Assembly: GCA_020639155.1 (NCBI GenBank) | Contig: JACKHF010000001.1 | Location: 2,356,001-2,420,000 of the forward strand | Direction: 5' to 3' | Source of the DNA: Phycisphaeraceae bacterium | Lineage (GTDB): Bacteria; Planctomycetota; Phycisphaerae; Phycisphaerales; UBA1924 | Length of the DNA: 64,000 nucleotides | In this document: positions 1 through 7,727 of the stretch, piece by piece | Numbering within the stretch: the first letter of the stretch is position 1 | How the letters are laid out: each line of letters begins with the position of its first letter | The notes under the pieces: generated by a model | Databases searched by the model: none | Told to the model about the DNA's origin: nothing | Seen by the model: only the letters and a program-made list of their open reading frames with translations | Made by a program: the position numbers and the translations under genes

Positions 1-857
1 GACTTCGATTTGGTTGCACCCGAAGACACAATGTCAATCCAGGGTGTCTGCTCAAACTGGCTTGTAATGACAATGTTGTGCGGTGGATTGTCTCTGCTGT
101 GTACCTCGCGAGCACGATCTGGTGTGTTGCATTCACGGGAAAGATGAAGCAGGACGGCGGTCGATTTCGGCTTGATGCTGTTCATCGCTTCGCTCGACTG
201 TTCATTTGAGAGATGCCCGGATCCTCCCATGATGCGGTCCTTCAAAAATACCGGGCGTCCCGATGCGCGTTGCATGATGGGGCAGTAGTTTGATTCGAGT
301 GCCATCACATCGACAGCGTAGTTGATATCGACGATGCTGTCGGGCACGCGCCCGAGATCGGTTGCAAACCCGAGTGATGCTTGCCCTGTTCTTGAGCCAG
401 TGAAGTCGAATCGAAATGAGGCAACACCTAGATCGTCATGGGAAGCAAGGACAGCTCGCATTGTCATGTCCGGGAACACGTCGAGACGCTCATCATCACG
501 CGCACTGAACGGTGTGATCGCACGCTTGAGCATTCTGCGGGAGGCTGCGGATCGGGCGTGTGATTTATGCATGTAAATCCGACACCCGGACGGGAGCGCC
601 CGCTGCCACGAAAGTCTGAAGTGGTCGCTGTCGAGATGCGTAACGAAAGCTGCACGGATCTGCGATGGTTTGATACCCATTGCTGCCATGTGCGGCAAGG
701 CGGTCCGGGGTGCGATGCCAAGATCAAGAAGGCAGTAGTCCGCGTGTTCACCTCGACCGATCTGCAGAACCGACAGATTTCCACCCGAACCACTTGCCAG
801 CACACAGAGCCGTGCGGGAACATGCGTGCTCGGATTAGTGCTGCTTTGAGAATTCAC
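1..857 (-). CDS. MBL-fold metallo-hydrolase, WalJ/YycJ-like (3' end outside window)
   Basis: This is a partial gene of about 285 codons; the frame is still open at base 1. The start is a GTG at 857 that overlaps the lpxA stop by four bases (GTGA), which implies translational coupling. The protein has an early SGSGGN loop (residues 22-27), the metal-site region THLDSDH (73-79), a later ASHDD segment, an ESNYCP segment and GHLSNEQ, all in the order expected of the WalJ/YycJ branch of metallo-beta-lactamase-fold hydrolases. These are usually about 260-290 residues, so little is missing. The canonical THxHxDH motif has Asp at the second His position here. The family is thought to act on nucleic acids or to affect wall and division control; the substrate in this organism is unknown. 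Confidence 0.8.
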   Translation of the reverse strand, partial: MNSQSSTNPSTHVPARLCVLASGSGGNLSVLQIGRGEHADYCLLDLGIAPRTALPHMAAMGIKPSQIRAAFVTHLDSDHFRLSWQRALPSGCRIYMHKSHARSAASRRMLKRAITPFSARDDERLDVFPDMTMRAVLASHDDLGVASFRFDFTGSRTGQASLGFATDLGRVPDSIVDINYAVDVMALESNYCPIMQRASGRPVFLKDRIMGGSGHLSNEQSSEAMNSIKPKSTAVLLHLSRECNTPDRAREVHSRDNPPHNIVITSQFEQTPWIDIVSSGATKSK

Positions 858-1693
858 TCGTCATAGGCCTCTGTTGCATGGATGCGTGCAGCACGTTCAA
901 CATCGGCAGGATTCATGTGTGTTGCAATCGTGCGTTTCGACGTTTTTAGGAACTGAATCCATTCATCAAGCGGCGGGCAGTTGGCGCTTCGCGTACTGAG
1001 GATGTCGATAATCTCACCCATGCTGAGGTGCTCGCGGAATGTATCCGAGTATGCCTTGCGGAGCATGGAGATGTGCTCACGATCGAACCCGCTGCGGCGG
1101 AGTCCCACAAGATTCAGCCCTGAAATGGTGCTTCGTCCCCATGCAATGCAGAACGGCGGGACGTCGGCAACGGTGACCGAGCCTCCACTGACCATCGCCA
1201 TGCGCCCAACCCTGCAGAACTGGTGGACAGCAACACCGCCCGACAGGATTGCCTTTTCTGCAATGTGTACGTGTCCTGCAATCATCGTGTTGTTCGTCAG
1301 AATAGCGTTGTTATCGATGCGTGAGTCGTGCCCCACGTGAGCGTTCACCATCATGAACACACGATCACCGATGTGTGTGGGTGTGTCGGGATTGGTGGCG
1401 GCATGGACCGTTGCGTTCTCACGGAGCACGGTGTGGTTTCCGATCTGCACCCCGGCTGAAACAGACTCGGGTGTGAACTTGAAGTCCTGTGGTGGAAACC
1501 CGAGAGTGCATCCGGGGTAGATTGTGCAGTGTTCACCAATCGTGGCAGGACCCCGCATGCTGACGCGTTCGAGCACCGTTGTGCCAGCCCCAATACGGAT
1601 TGGCCCCTGAAGAATCGAGAACGGGCCAACGGAAACATCGTCTGCAAGTGTGCATGCTGGATCGACAATCGCTGTTGGATGGACATTCGGCAT
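854..1693 (-). CDS. lpxA: Acyl-ACP--UDP-N-acetylglucosamine O-acyltransferase
   Basis: LpxA transfers a 3-hydroxyacyl chain from acyl carrier protein to UDP-GlcNAc, the first step of lipid A synthesis in the cytoplasm. The protein (279 residues from the chosen start) shows the left-handed beta-helix hexapeptide pattern through its first two thirds. It has the catalytic region NAHVGHD, whose second His is residue 122 and corresponds to E. coli His125, and then the family segment VHQFC. The start is the ATG of MPNVHPTAIVD, because LpxA proteins begin right at the first hexapeptide turn. An upstream in-frame extension to 1789 has no family match and runs into the divergent prpB. The downstream metallo-hydrolase is coupled by a four-base overlap. 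Together with lptD and kdsB it argues for a true lipid A pathway. Confidence 0.93.
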   Translation of the reverse strand: MPNVHPTAIVDPACTLADDVSVGPFSILQGPIRIGAGTTVLERVSMRGPATIGEHCTIYPGCTLGFPPQDFKFTPESVSAGVQIGNHTVLRENATVHAATNPDTPTHIGDRVFMMVNAHVGHDSRIDNNAILTNNTMIAGHVHIAEKAILSGGVAVHQFCRVGRMAMVSGGSVTVADVPPFCIAWGRSTISGLNLVGLRRSGFDREHISMLRKAYSDTFREHLSMGEIIDILSTRSANCPPLDEWIQFLKTSKRTIATHMNPADVERAARIHATEAYDE

Positions 1694-1789
1694 GGGGCGA
1701 TGGTAGTCGAATTCGAGTGCCGGATGCCAGTCCATACGGGCAACGAAAAACGGGCCGGACAAGCCGTGGTTTGTGGGATAGCATGGCAC

Positions 1790-2689
1790 ATGACTACAGG
1801 TCGACAGTTTTCACCCGGTGCCCGGCTTCGCTCATTGATGGATGCTGGTTGCGTGATGGCGCCTGGCGCGTTCAATGGGCTTGCTGGACGGGTTATCGCA
1901 CAGATCGGGTTCGATGCGTGTTATGTGTCTGGTGCAGCCACGAGTGTCTGTGCAGGCGTACCCGATGTGGGCATCCTGACACTCGATCATTTCTCTCGCA
2001 TTGTGCGTGAGGTTGCCGACGGTTCGGGATTGCCAGTGCTCGCTGATGCCGATACCGGGTTTGGTGAAGAGGAAATGGTTCGCAGGACTGTGGTCGAATA
2101 CGCGCGTGCTGGTGCTGCGGGATTGCACATCGAGGACCAGGTGTTTCCAAAGCGTTGCGGGCATCTTGATGGGAAGACGCTCATGACACCTGAGCAAGCG
2201 TGTTCTCGTATTCAATGGGCTGCGAAAGCCGCTCGCGAATATGGCGACGGATCATTCATTGTGTGTGCGCGAACAGACGCTCGCGGTGTTGACGGGTTTG
2301 ACGCAGCGGTTGATCGCGCGAAGCGGTATGTTGATGCAGGTGCTTCAATGATCTTCCCCGAGGGGCTTGCGACCGAGGAGGAGTTTTTGAAGTTTGTGCA
2401 AGCGCTGCGACCGGGTGACAATGGTCCTTACATGCTCGCAAACATGACCGAGTTTGGCAAGACACCCATCATCCCACACGAGCAGTTTGCAGCGATGGGA
2501 TACTCGATTGTGATCTATCCTGTAACGACGCTTCGTCTTGCGATGGGTGCGGTCATGCGTGGGCTGAAGTCATTGAAAGACACAGGCTCGGTTGCTGATG
2601 TGCTGGACCAGATGCAGACACGCAAAGAACTTTACGAGGCGATCGGCTATACCCCCGGTGAGCCGTGGGAGTTTCCGATCGGTCAGTGA
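1790..2689 (+). CDS. prpB: Methylisocitrate lyase (PEP mutase/isocitrate lyase superfamily)
   Basis: This enzyme splits 2-methylisocitrate into pyruvate and succinate in propionate degradation by the methylcitrate cycle. The 299-residue protein matches the usual PrpB length of about 296. It contains the metal-binding DADTGFGE segment and the active-site loop KRCGHLDGK, with Cys at residue 123 as in E. coli PrpB. The open frame extends upstream to 1529, but that part is antisense to lpxA, so I place the start at ATG 1790 (MTTGRQFSPGARL), 96 bases from the divergent lpxA start. No clear Shine-Dalgarno sequence is visible. No prpC or prpD lies nearby, so a related carboxyvinyl-carboxyphosphonate mutase-type lyase remains possible. 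The KRCGH loop favours PrpB. Confidence 0.88.
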   Translation: MTTGRQFSPGARLRSLMDAGCVMAPGAFNGLAGRVIAQIGFDACYVSGAATSVCAGVPDVGILTLDHFSRIVREVADGSGLPVLADADTGFGEEEMVRRTVVEYARAGAAGLHIEDQVFPKRCGHLDGKTLMTPEQACSRIQWAAKAAREYGDGSFIVCARTDARGVDGFDAAVDRAKRYVDAGASMIFPEGLATEEEFLKFVQALRPGDNGPYMLANMTEFGKTPIIPHEQFAAMGYSIVIYPVTTLRLAMGAVMRGLKSLKDTGSVADVLDQMQTRKELYEAIGYTPGEPWEFPIGQ

Positions 2690-2717
2690 TCTCCAGACAC
2701 ACTTTACAAATGATAAA

Positions 2718-2749
2718 CGGGCCCACGTTCGGATCAGAACGTGAGCCCG
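2718..2749. terminator. Bidirectional hairpin terminator between prpB and flagellin
   Basis: A stem of 12 pairs with one mismatch (arms 2718-2730 and 2737-2749, loop ggatca) lies between the convergent prpB and flagellin genes. On the minus strand it is followed by a T-rich stretch, so it most clearly ends the flagellin transcript. Confidence 0.8.
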
Positions 2750-2784
2750 CGGATTCGGAATCTGAAACTTGTCAGGCGCTAGCC

Positions 2785-4293
2785 TTAGCCGAGCAGCTGC
2801 AGTGCGGACTGCGGCGACTGGTTGGCCAGTGAGAGAATGTTCGTCGCCGAGGAAACCAGGATCTGGCTTCTGGTGAGCGATGCCGTCTCTGACGCGAAGT
2901 CTGCGTCGCGGATGGCGCTCTCTGCTGCCTGTGTGTTCTCAGAGGTGATGCTCAAGCTACGCATAGTTGCACCGAGTGTGTTCTTCTGGAACGCACCGAT
3001 ACGGCCGCGGAGGCTTGAGACACGGTCGATCGCCGCGCTGACGATCTTCTGTGCGTCGCCGAGGTTGTTGCCATCGACGAGGTTGAACGACTTGCCTGAG
3101 GCGAGGTCGTCGAGGTTGCCGATGTCGGAGTCACCGAGCTTGCGGGACGAGACGTCGCCGAAGCCGAGCGAAACCTTGCCAGCGATGCTGACCTTGCCAT
3201 CGAGTTGGAAGTCTGCACCGCCGCCTGTGATGGCGAACGCACGTGAGCCCAGAGCACCGGTTGTCTGCGACGCTGTTGCGCTGAGTGTCATGGAGACATT
3301 CAGGAAGTCAGAGTTCACAGAGATGGTGCGGCCGTTGGATGTTGCTGCCAGACCGTTGATGGTTGCAGTGATGTTCTGGCCAGCGTCCTTCACCGCGTTG
3401 TTCGCTGATGCGTACGTGACCTTGCTGGCTGCGACAGCAATGTTTGTATTATTGCTGCTCATGGTGAAGATGCCACCTGTGGAACCGATGCCACCGTCGT
3501 CAACAACCTTGACAGAGACGAACTCGTTTGAGCCGTACTCTTCGCTGACGAGCTTGATACCTGTGCCTGAGACGGTTGCCTTGACACCCGTCACGTCTGT
3601 GAAGGTGTTGACTGCTGCAGCAACGTCAGCCAGTGATGTGCCTGAACTGAATGAGAACTCACGTGAGCCCTGTGAGCCAGCAACTTCGATGACAAATGTG
3701 CTGCCGGTGCCGAGGTCCAGGTTCGCTGAACCGTTGGACAGGAACATCGCTCCCTGCTGCGCGGATGCACCGATAATAACATCAACATCAAGGGATGCAC
3801 CTTCGAACTTCGCACCCTTGATCTGGTAGTCGGTCACGCCACCGTTGACGCTCGATGCCGAGTAATCAAGATTGCCGTTCAGCAGCTTGGTGCCCTGGAA
3901 GCTGGTGGAACCAGCGATACGGTCGATGGTCTGCAGGATGGAGTCAACCTGGAGCTGATTTGCTTCCTTTTCTGCCTGCGAGAGACCAGCCTTGTTACCA
4001 GCTGCTGTCAACAGCCCCTGCATTTCTGTGAGCAGGTTGGAGATTTCCTGCAGACCGCCTTCTGCAATATTCATGACCTGGTCCGCACGCTCAGCGTTGG
4101 ACACAGCCTGGTTGATCGAACGGATATCTGCACGCAGATTTTCCGAAGCGATCAGACCCGCAGGATCATCCTTACCGCGGTTGATGCGGAGACCTGTGCT
4201 CAGACGCTCGAGCGACTTGTTCAGGCCCGTGGTGTTCTGGCCGAGCACGCGCTGCGCGATCAGCGACTGGACATTTGTATTGATACGACTCAT
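2785..4293 (-). CDS. fliC: Flagellin
   Basis: This is the subunit of the flagellar filament, exported by the flagellar type III system. The 502-residue protein has the conserved N-terminal D0/D1 region (MSRINTNVQSL, then ERLSTGLRINRGKDDPAG), a long variable centre rich in Ser, Thr, Gly and Ala, and the conserved C-terminal helix ending SALQLLG. The start is ATG 4293, preceded by a strong GGAGGAG nine bases upstream; a longer in-frame version to 4422 lacks any flagellin homology. It is monocistronic, with a hairpin terminator after it and about 500 bases of gene-free DNA before it. Two GGA triplets in the ribosome site are the kind of element bound by CsrA, and csrA is encoded in this window at 40803-41030. 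Confidence 0.96.
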   Translation of the reverse strand: MSRINTNVQSLIAQRVLGQNTTGLNKSLERLSTGLRINRGKDDPAGLIASENLRADIRSINQAVSNAERADQVMNIAEGGLQEISNLLTEMQGLLTAAGNKAGLSQAEKEANQLQVDSILQTIDRIAGSTSFQGTKLLNGNLDYSASSVNGGVTDYQIKGAKFEGASLDVDVIIGASAQQGAMFLSNGSANLDLGTGSTFVIEVAGSQGSREFSFSSGTSLADVAAAVNTFTDVTGVKATVSGTGIKLVSEEYGSNEFVSVKVVDDGGIGSTGGIFTMSSNNTNIAVAASKVTYASANNAVKDAGQNITATINGLAATSNGRTISVNSDFLNVSMTLSATASQTTGALGSRAFAITGGGADFQLDGKVSIAGKVSLGFGDVSSRKLGDSDIGNLDDLASGKSFNLVDGNNLGDAQKIVSAAIDRVSSLRGRIGAFQKNTLGATMRSLSITSENTQAAESAIRDADFASETASLTRSQILVSSATNILSLANQSPQSALQLLG

Positions 4294-4302
4294 TGTTTCA
4301 GA

Positions 4303-4309
4303 CTCCTCC
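4303..4309 (-). promoter_or_regulatory. Strong flagellin ribosome-binding site with two GGA triplets
   Basis: The minus strand reads GGAGGAG, nine bases before the flagellin ATG. This fixes the start. Paired GGA motifs over a ribosome site are typical of CsrA targets such as Bacillus hag; CsrA control here is inference. Confidence 0.6.
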
Positions 4310-4415
4310 GTGATGACCGTGCCCACGTGCGTGTGAGCGTGTGTCCCGAAGCCCTGCTGGGCTTGCTGCAACCATGCAGCTGTGATCCCTGCCCCAGAGG
4401 GCGGACGTTGACCCA

Positions 4416-4433
4416 AGTGCAATCCGTTGCACT
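4416..4433. promoter_or_regulatory. Perfect palindrome agtgcaa-N4-ttgcact upstream of flagellin
   Basis: Seven-base arms at 4416-4422 and 4427-4433 are perfectly complementary around a four-base centre, about 125 bases upstream of the flagellin start. The size and symmetry fit a dimeric repressor or activator operator. No regulator is identified. Confidence 0.35.
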
Positions 4434-4812
4434 CGCTGTCCGACCGAATCGGGCTTTACCAGAGGGAAAAGCAGCGAGGCATTAGGAAAACCTGCGCACT
4501 GGGTCCGTCTGTGACGTCTGTGACGGCAGCATGGCTCTGCGTGAAAAAAATTATGTATGGACCTGTTGATATTGGCCCTGCTCAACTGCTGCTCGTAAGT
4601 CCTTTGTCGCCATGAGCAGGGGAAGCTGTTGGGATCCGTCGCGGTGCCTGAATCCTGCTACGATGGTTCCACGCTGGGTTTTCAGGCTTGCGTTTGTCGT
4701 CCGGTAATCTTGCTCTGCTGCAAGTGGAATGTGTTGCGGCTGAGCTTGGTTTGAGTATCGATGTAGTCGACGCCTGTTCGGCCAGCTTCATTCGGGTTGA
4801 TGGAGGAATGTC

Positions 4813-6648
4813 ATGCGTGTGCGGATCTCAAAGCTTGTCAACTTCGCCATTGTCGCGGTATGCGTGGCTGGGGTGATGCATTCAGCGTCGACTGCAACGG
4901 CCCAATCGAGTACCGGTAAGAAAAAGGTGCTCCAACTTCCCATACGCACCGACGGGCCGAAGCGTCTTGATCCTGCACAGGGATCAACAACATATGACAA
5001 CATGGCGATTGTCCAGATGTACGAGACGCTGCTCATCAATAAGTACACAAATCCACTTGAGATAGAGCCGCTCTTGCTTGCAGAGATGCCGACCACAGAG
5101 GACGACGGGAAAACGTGGCACTTCAAGCTGAAAGACGGAGTCGTGTTCTATAACCCGCACAAAGAGAATCTCTTTGGCGGTTCAAAGACCCGTCCGCTGA
5201 CAACTGATGACGTGTTTTACTCGCTGAAACGATTGGCTGACAAGAAGAACCAGCTCAAGAACTGGTGGCTACTGGAAAATACGATCGTTGGTTTCGACGA
5301 GTACAAGGAAACACAGAACGAATCTGCATACTTTGACTACGACGCGCCAGTTTCTGGTTTCAGAAAGATCAGTGATTCCGAGTTTGAGATTGAGCTTGTG
5401 AAGCCGGTCTACCGGTTCCTGTACATTCTCAGCATGTTCCAGACCTCGATCGTCCCGCGTGAGGCTGTTGAAGCCTTTGGTGATGATTTTTCGTTCAAGC
5501 CTGTTGGCACAGGTCCGTTTACTCTCGACACATGGGTGCCGAAGATCAGCCTCACCCTGAACAGGAATCCTCATTACCACGATGTGCGGTATCCCGCTCG
5601 TGATGATTGGTCGCGTGATGATCGCCGCTTGCGGATGCATCGTGCTGCTGGCGAGCAGGTGCCATTTGTTGATCGCATCGAGTTCACAATGTTCATTGAG
5701 GATCAGCCGATGTGGCTGACGTTCAGTCAGAACGACATCGCATATACCGAAGTTCCAGCGGAGTACTTTGAGAAGGCGTTCGACAAACGCACACGCGAAC
5801 TCCGCTCCGAACTGGCAAACCGCGGTGTGAGATCACACTCAAATATGCTGCTTGATTTCATCTTCCGCCACTTCAACATGGAGGATCCAATCCTTGGTAT
5901 GTACGAAGAGGACGGGAGCTACTCAGAAAAGCATCGTGCGTTTCGTCAGGCAATCTGCTATGCGGTTGATCTCGATGAGTTTAATGAAACATTTTACAAC
6001 GGGCTCAATGTTGTGTATGACGGTCCAATTCCTCCCGGCCTTGACGGGTTCCCAAGTGAACGCCCCGAATCAAGCTCGCGAGGACTTGATCTGGTCAAGG
6101 CACGCCAGAAGCTTGTTGAAGCTGGGTTTACCGTGGTGAACGGCAAGGCGACCGATGCACCAACGATTGACTTTTACACAAGCCGCGGCGGAAACAACCA
6201 GGAACAGACCGAGATGCTGGAGCGTCAGCTTGCAGAGATCGGCATCTCCATCAACAAGAACCTCGTCGATTTTTCAACACTAATCGAGTTTGTCGATAAC
6301 AAGAAAGCGCAGTTCTTTGGGTTCGCATGGTCCAGCGACTATCCAGACGCTGAGAACAATCTCGCGCTTTTCTATGGCCCGAACGAATCGCCAGGCTCAA
6401 ACCACGGTAACTACAAGCGTCCCGAGTATGACGCGATGTATCAGAATATCATTACCATGCCGCCCAGCTCGGAGCGCACAGAGATCTATGTCACGATGCG
6501 TGACATGATCCTTGAAGATGCGCCGTACGTTGGATCAATGGCGCGTGAGCGATTCTATCTGATCAACCCCTGGGCATTGAACTTCAAGCCAACCGAGCGA
6601 TACTGGAGCTGGTTCAAGTTTGTCGACGTGGATGATTCGCTTCGATAA
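4813..6648 (+). CDS. Peptide/oligopeptide ABC transporter substrate-binding protein (family 5)
   Basis: This periplasmic protein binds peptides (or a similar solute) and delivers them to the membrane permeases encoded just downstream. The 611-residue product begins with a clear signal peptide (about residues 1-30, ending STATAQ) and shows solute-binding family 5 features: KRLDPAQG near the mature N-terminus, GKTWHFKLKDGV, a VGTGPFTL segment and many aromatic residues. The start at ATG 4813 is supported by GGAGG at 4802-4806. It is longer than typical DppA/OppA proteins (about 540). It heads a five-gene operon in the classic order of binding protein, permease, permease, ATPase, ATPase. The exact substrate cannot be read from sequence. 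Confidence 0.9.
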   Translation: MRVRISKLVNFAIVAVCVAGVMHSASTATAQSSTGKKKVLQLPIRTDGPKRLDPAQGSTTYDNMAIVQMYETLLINKYTNPLEIEPLLLAEMPTTEDDGKTWHFKLKDGVVFYNPHKENLFGGSKTRPLTTDDVFYSLKRLADKKNQLKNWWLLENTIVGFDEYKETQNESAYFDYDAPVSGFRKISDSEFEIELVKPVYRFLYILSMFQTSIVPREAVEAFGDDFSFKPVGTGPFTLDTWVPKISLTLNRNPHYHDVRYPARDDWSRDDRRLRMHRAAGEQVPFVDRIEFTMFIEDQPMWLTFSQNDIAYTEVPAEYFEKAFDKRTRELRSELANRGVRSHSNMLLDFIFRHFNMEDPILGMYEEDGSYSEKHRAFRQAICYAVDLDEFNETFYNGLNVVYDGPIPPGLDGFPSERPESSSRGLDLVKARQKLVEAGFTVVNGKATDAPTIDFYTSRGGNNQEQTEMLERQLAEIGISINKNLVDFSTLIEFVDNKKAQFFGFAWSSDYPDAENNLALFYGPNESPGSNHGNYKRPEYDAMYQNIITMPPSSERTEIYVTMRDMILEDAPYVGSMARERFYLINPWALNFKPTERYWSWFKFVDVDDSLR

Positions 6649-6734
6649 GCTCCGCATTGGTTCCTGAAGCGATTCCTCTAATATGTTTGCCGTACGTGTG
6701 TATGGTCGGTGTCTTACTCTGAAAAGGTCTGCCT

Positions 6735-7727
6735 ATGTGGTCGTACATCATCCGCAGATTGCTGTACAACATTCCGGTGTACCTTGGCATTCTGCTGCTG
6801 GTCATGCTCGCGCTGCGAGTGAACGATCCTGTGACCGCGTATCAGGGGAAGAACGCGACTGCTGAACAGAAGGAACAACTTCGCAAGGACATGGGACTTG
6901 ACAGGCCGTTCCTTGTGCAGTATGGCACGTTTGTGTCCCGGGTCGTCACACTGAACTTCAAGGATCGAAGTTGGGAGGAGAAGCGCCCGATCGGGCAGAT
7001 GATTCGTGCGGCTGTCCCGCCGACCATCATGATCACAGTGCCGCAGTTGTTTCTCACGGCTTCGATCTCGATTGTGATCGGACTGGTCTGCTCGTTTTAC
7101 AGAGGAAGATTGCCGGATAAGTCGCTCATGTTCGCGGCTGTGCTTGGGATGAGCATCAGCTATCTCGTCTACATTATGATGGGGCAGTACTACGGAGCCT
7201 ATGTGCTTGGGGGCAAGGGCATCACTCCCTTTGAGGTTGAAGGATACGAGCCGATCTTCAGCTTCGAGCCGAATGCACCTGAAAAAGCGTCGTTCTTTAT
7301 GCCAGGCAACTGGATGAAGTACTGTGCACTTCCGGTGCTGATTGGTGTGATCGTCGGCATGGGATACGACACCCGCTTCTATCGTGCGGTGATGGTTGAG
7401 GAATGTACACGCGACTACATCACCACAGCACGCGCGAAGGGGGCGACGAATCGAAAGATCATGTTTGTTCACATGCTGAAGAACGCGATGATTCCCATCA
7501 TCACCCGTATCATGATCTCGCTGCCGTTTCTTATTGCCGGTTCGATTCTTGCTGAGTACTACTTCAATATTCCCGGGATGGGGCGCTTACTTATCAACTC
7601 GATTAACTCAAAGGACTTTCCGGTTGTGCAGTATGTGACCGCGCTCTTCGCTGCGGTCGTTATTTTCACTGTGATACTGACCGACGTGCTGTACGCGGTT
7701 GTTGATCCGAGGGTGCGATTGTCATGA
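6735..7727 (+). CDS. Peptide ABC transporter permease, DppB/OppB type
   Basis: This is the first inner-membrane permease of the peptide importer. The 330-residue protein starts with the family motif MWSYIIRRLLYNIPV, has an N-terminal membrane helix, a periplasmic segment containing MGLDRPFLVQYG, further helices and the EAA-type cytoplasmic loop (DYITTARAKGA) that contacts the ATPase. It ends with the common VVDPRVRLS. It carries an extra segment between two helices (around GGKGITPFEVEGYEP) that is not usual in short DppB proteins. The stop overlaps the next permease start by four bases, so the two are translationally coupled. Confidence 0.9.
   Translation: MWSYIIRRLLYNIPVYLGILLLVMLALRVNDPVTAYQGKNATAEQKEQLRKDMGLDRPFLVQYGTFVSRVVTLNFKDRSWEEKRPIGQMIRAAVPPTIMITVPQLFLTASISIVIGLVCSFYRGRLPDKSLMFAAVLGMSISYLVYIMMGQYYGAYVLGGKGITPFEVEGYEPIFSFEPNAPEKASFFMPGNWMKYCALPVLIGVIVGMGYDTRFYRAVMVEECTRDYITTARAKGATNRKIMFVHMLKNAMIPIITRIMISLPFLIAGSILAEYYFNIPGMGRLLINSINSKDFPVVQYVTALFAAVVIFTVILTDVLYAVVDPRVRLS

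Larger units (their letters stand above)
4294..4812. other. Gene-free divergent region: flagellin and peptide-transporter promoters
   Basis: About 520 bases between the divergent flagellin and the substrate-binding protein genes hold no convincing coding frame. The stretch must carry both promoters. I looked for a sigma-28 element (TAAA-N15-GCCGATAA) and a sigma-54 element on the flagellin side and found no good match. An 18-base palindrome sits at 4416-4433, and a short direct repeat gtctgtgacg occurs near 4506-4525. Confidence 0.5.

Noticed and set aside
2822..3829. Open frame of 335 codons on the plus strand
   Set aside because: It is antisense to flagellin, has no ribosome site and its composition mirrors the flagellin codons.
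4434..4620. Sigma-28 or sigma-54 promoter for flagellin
   Set aside because: Nearest matches (a TAAAG followed by CCCGATT, and TTGCA-type boxes) have the wrong spacing.
6714..7472. Open frame of 252 codons on the minus strand
   Set aside because: It is the shadow of the DppB-type permease and has a His/Arg-rich composition typical of antisense frames.
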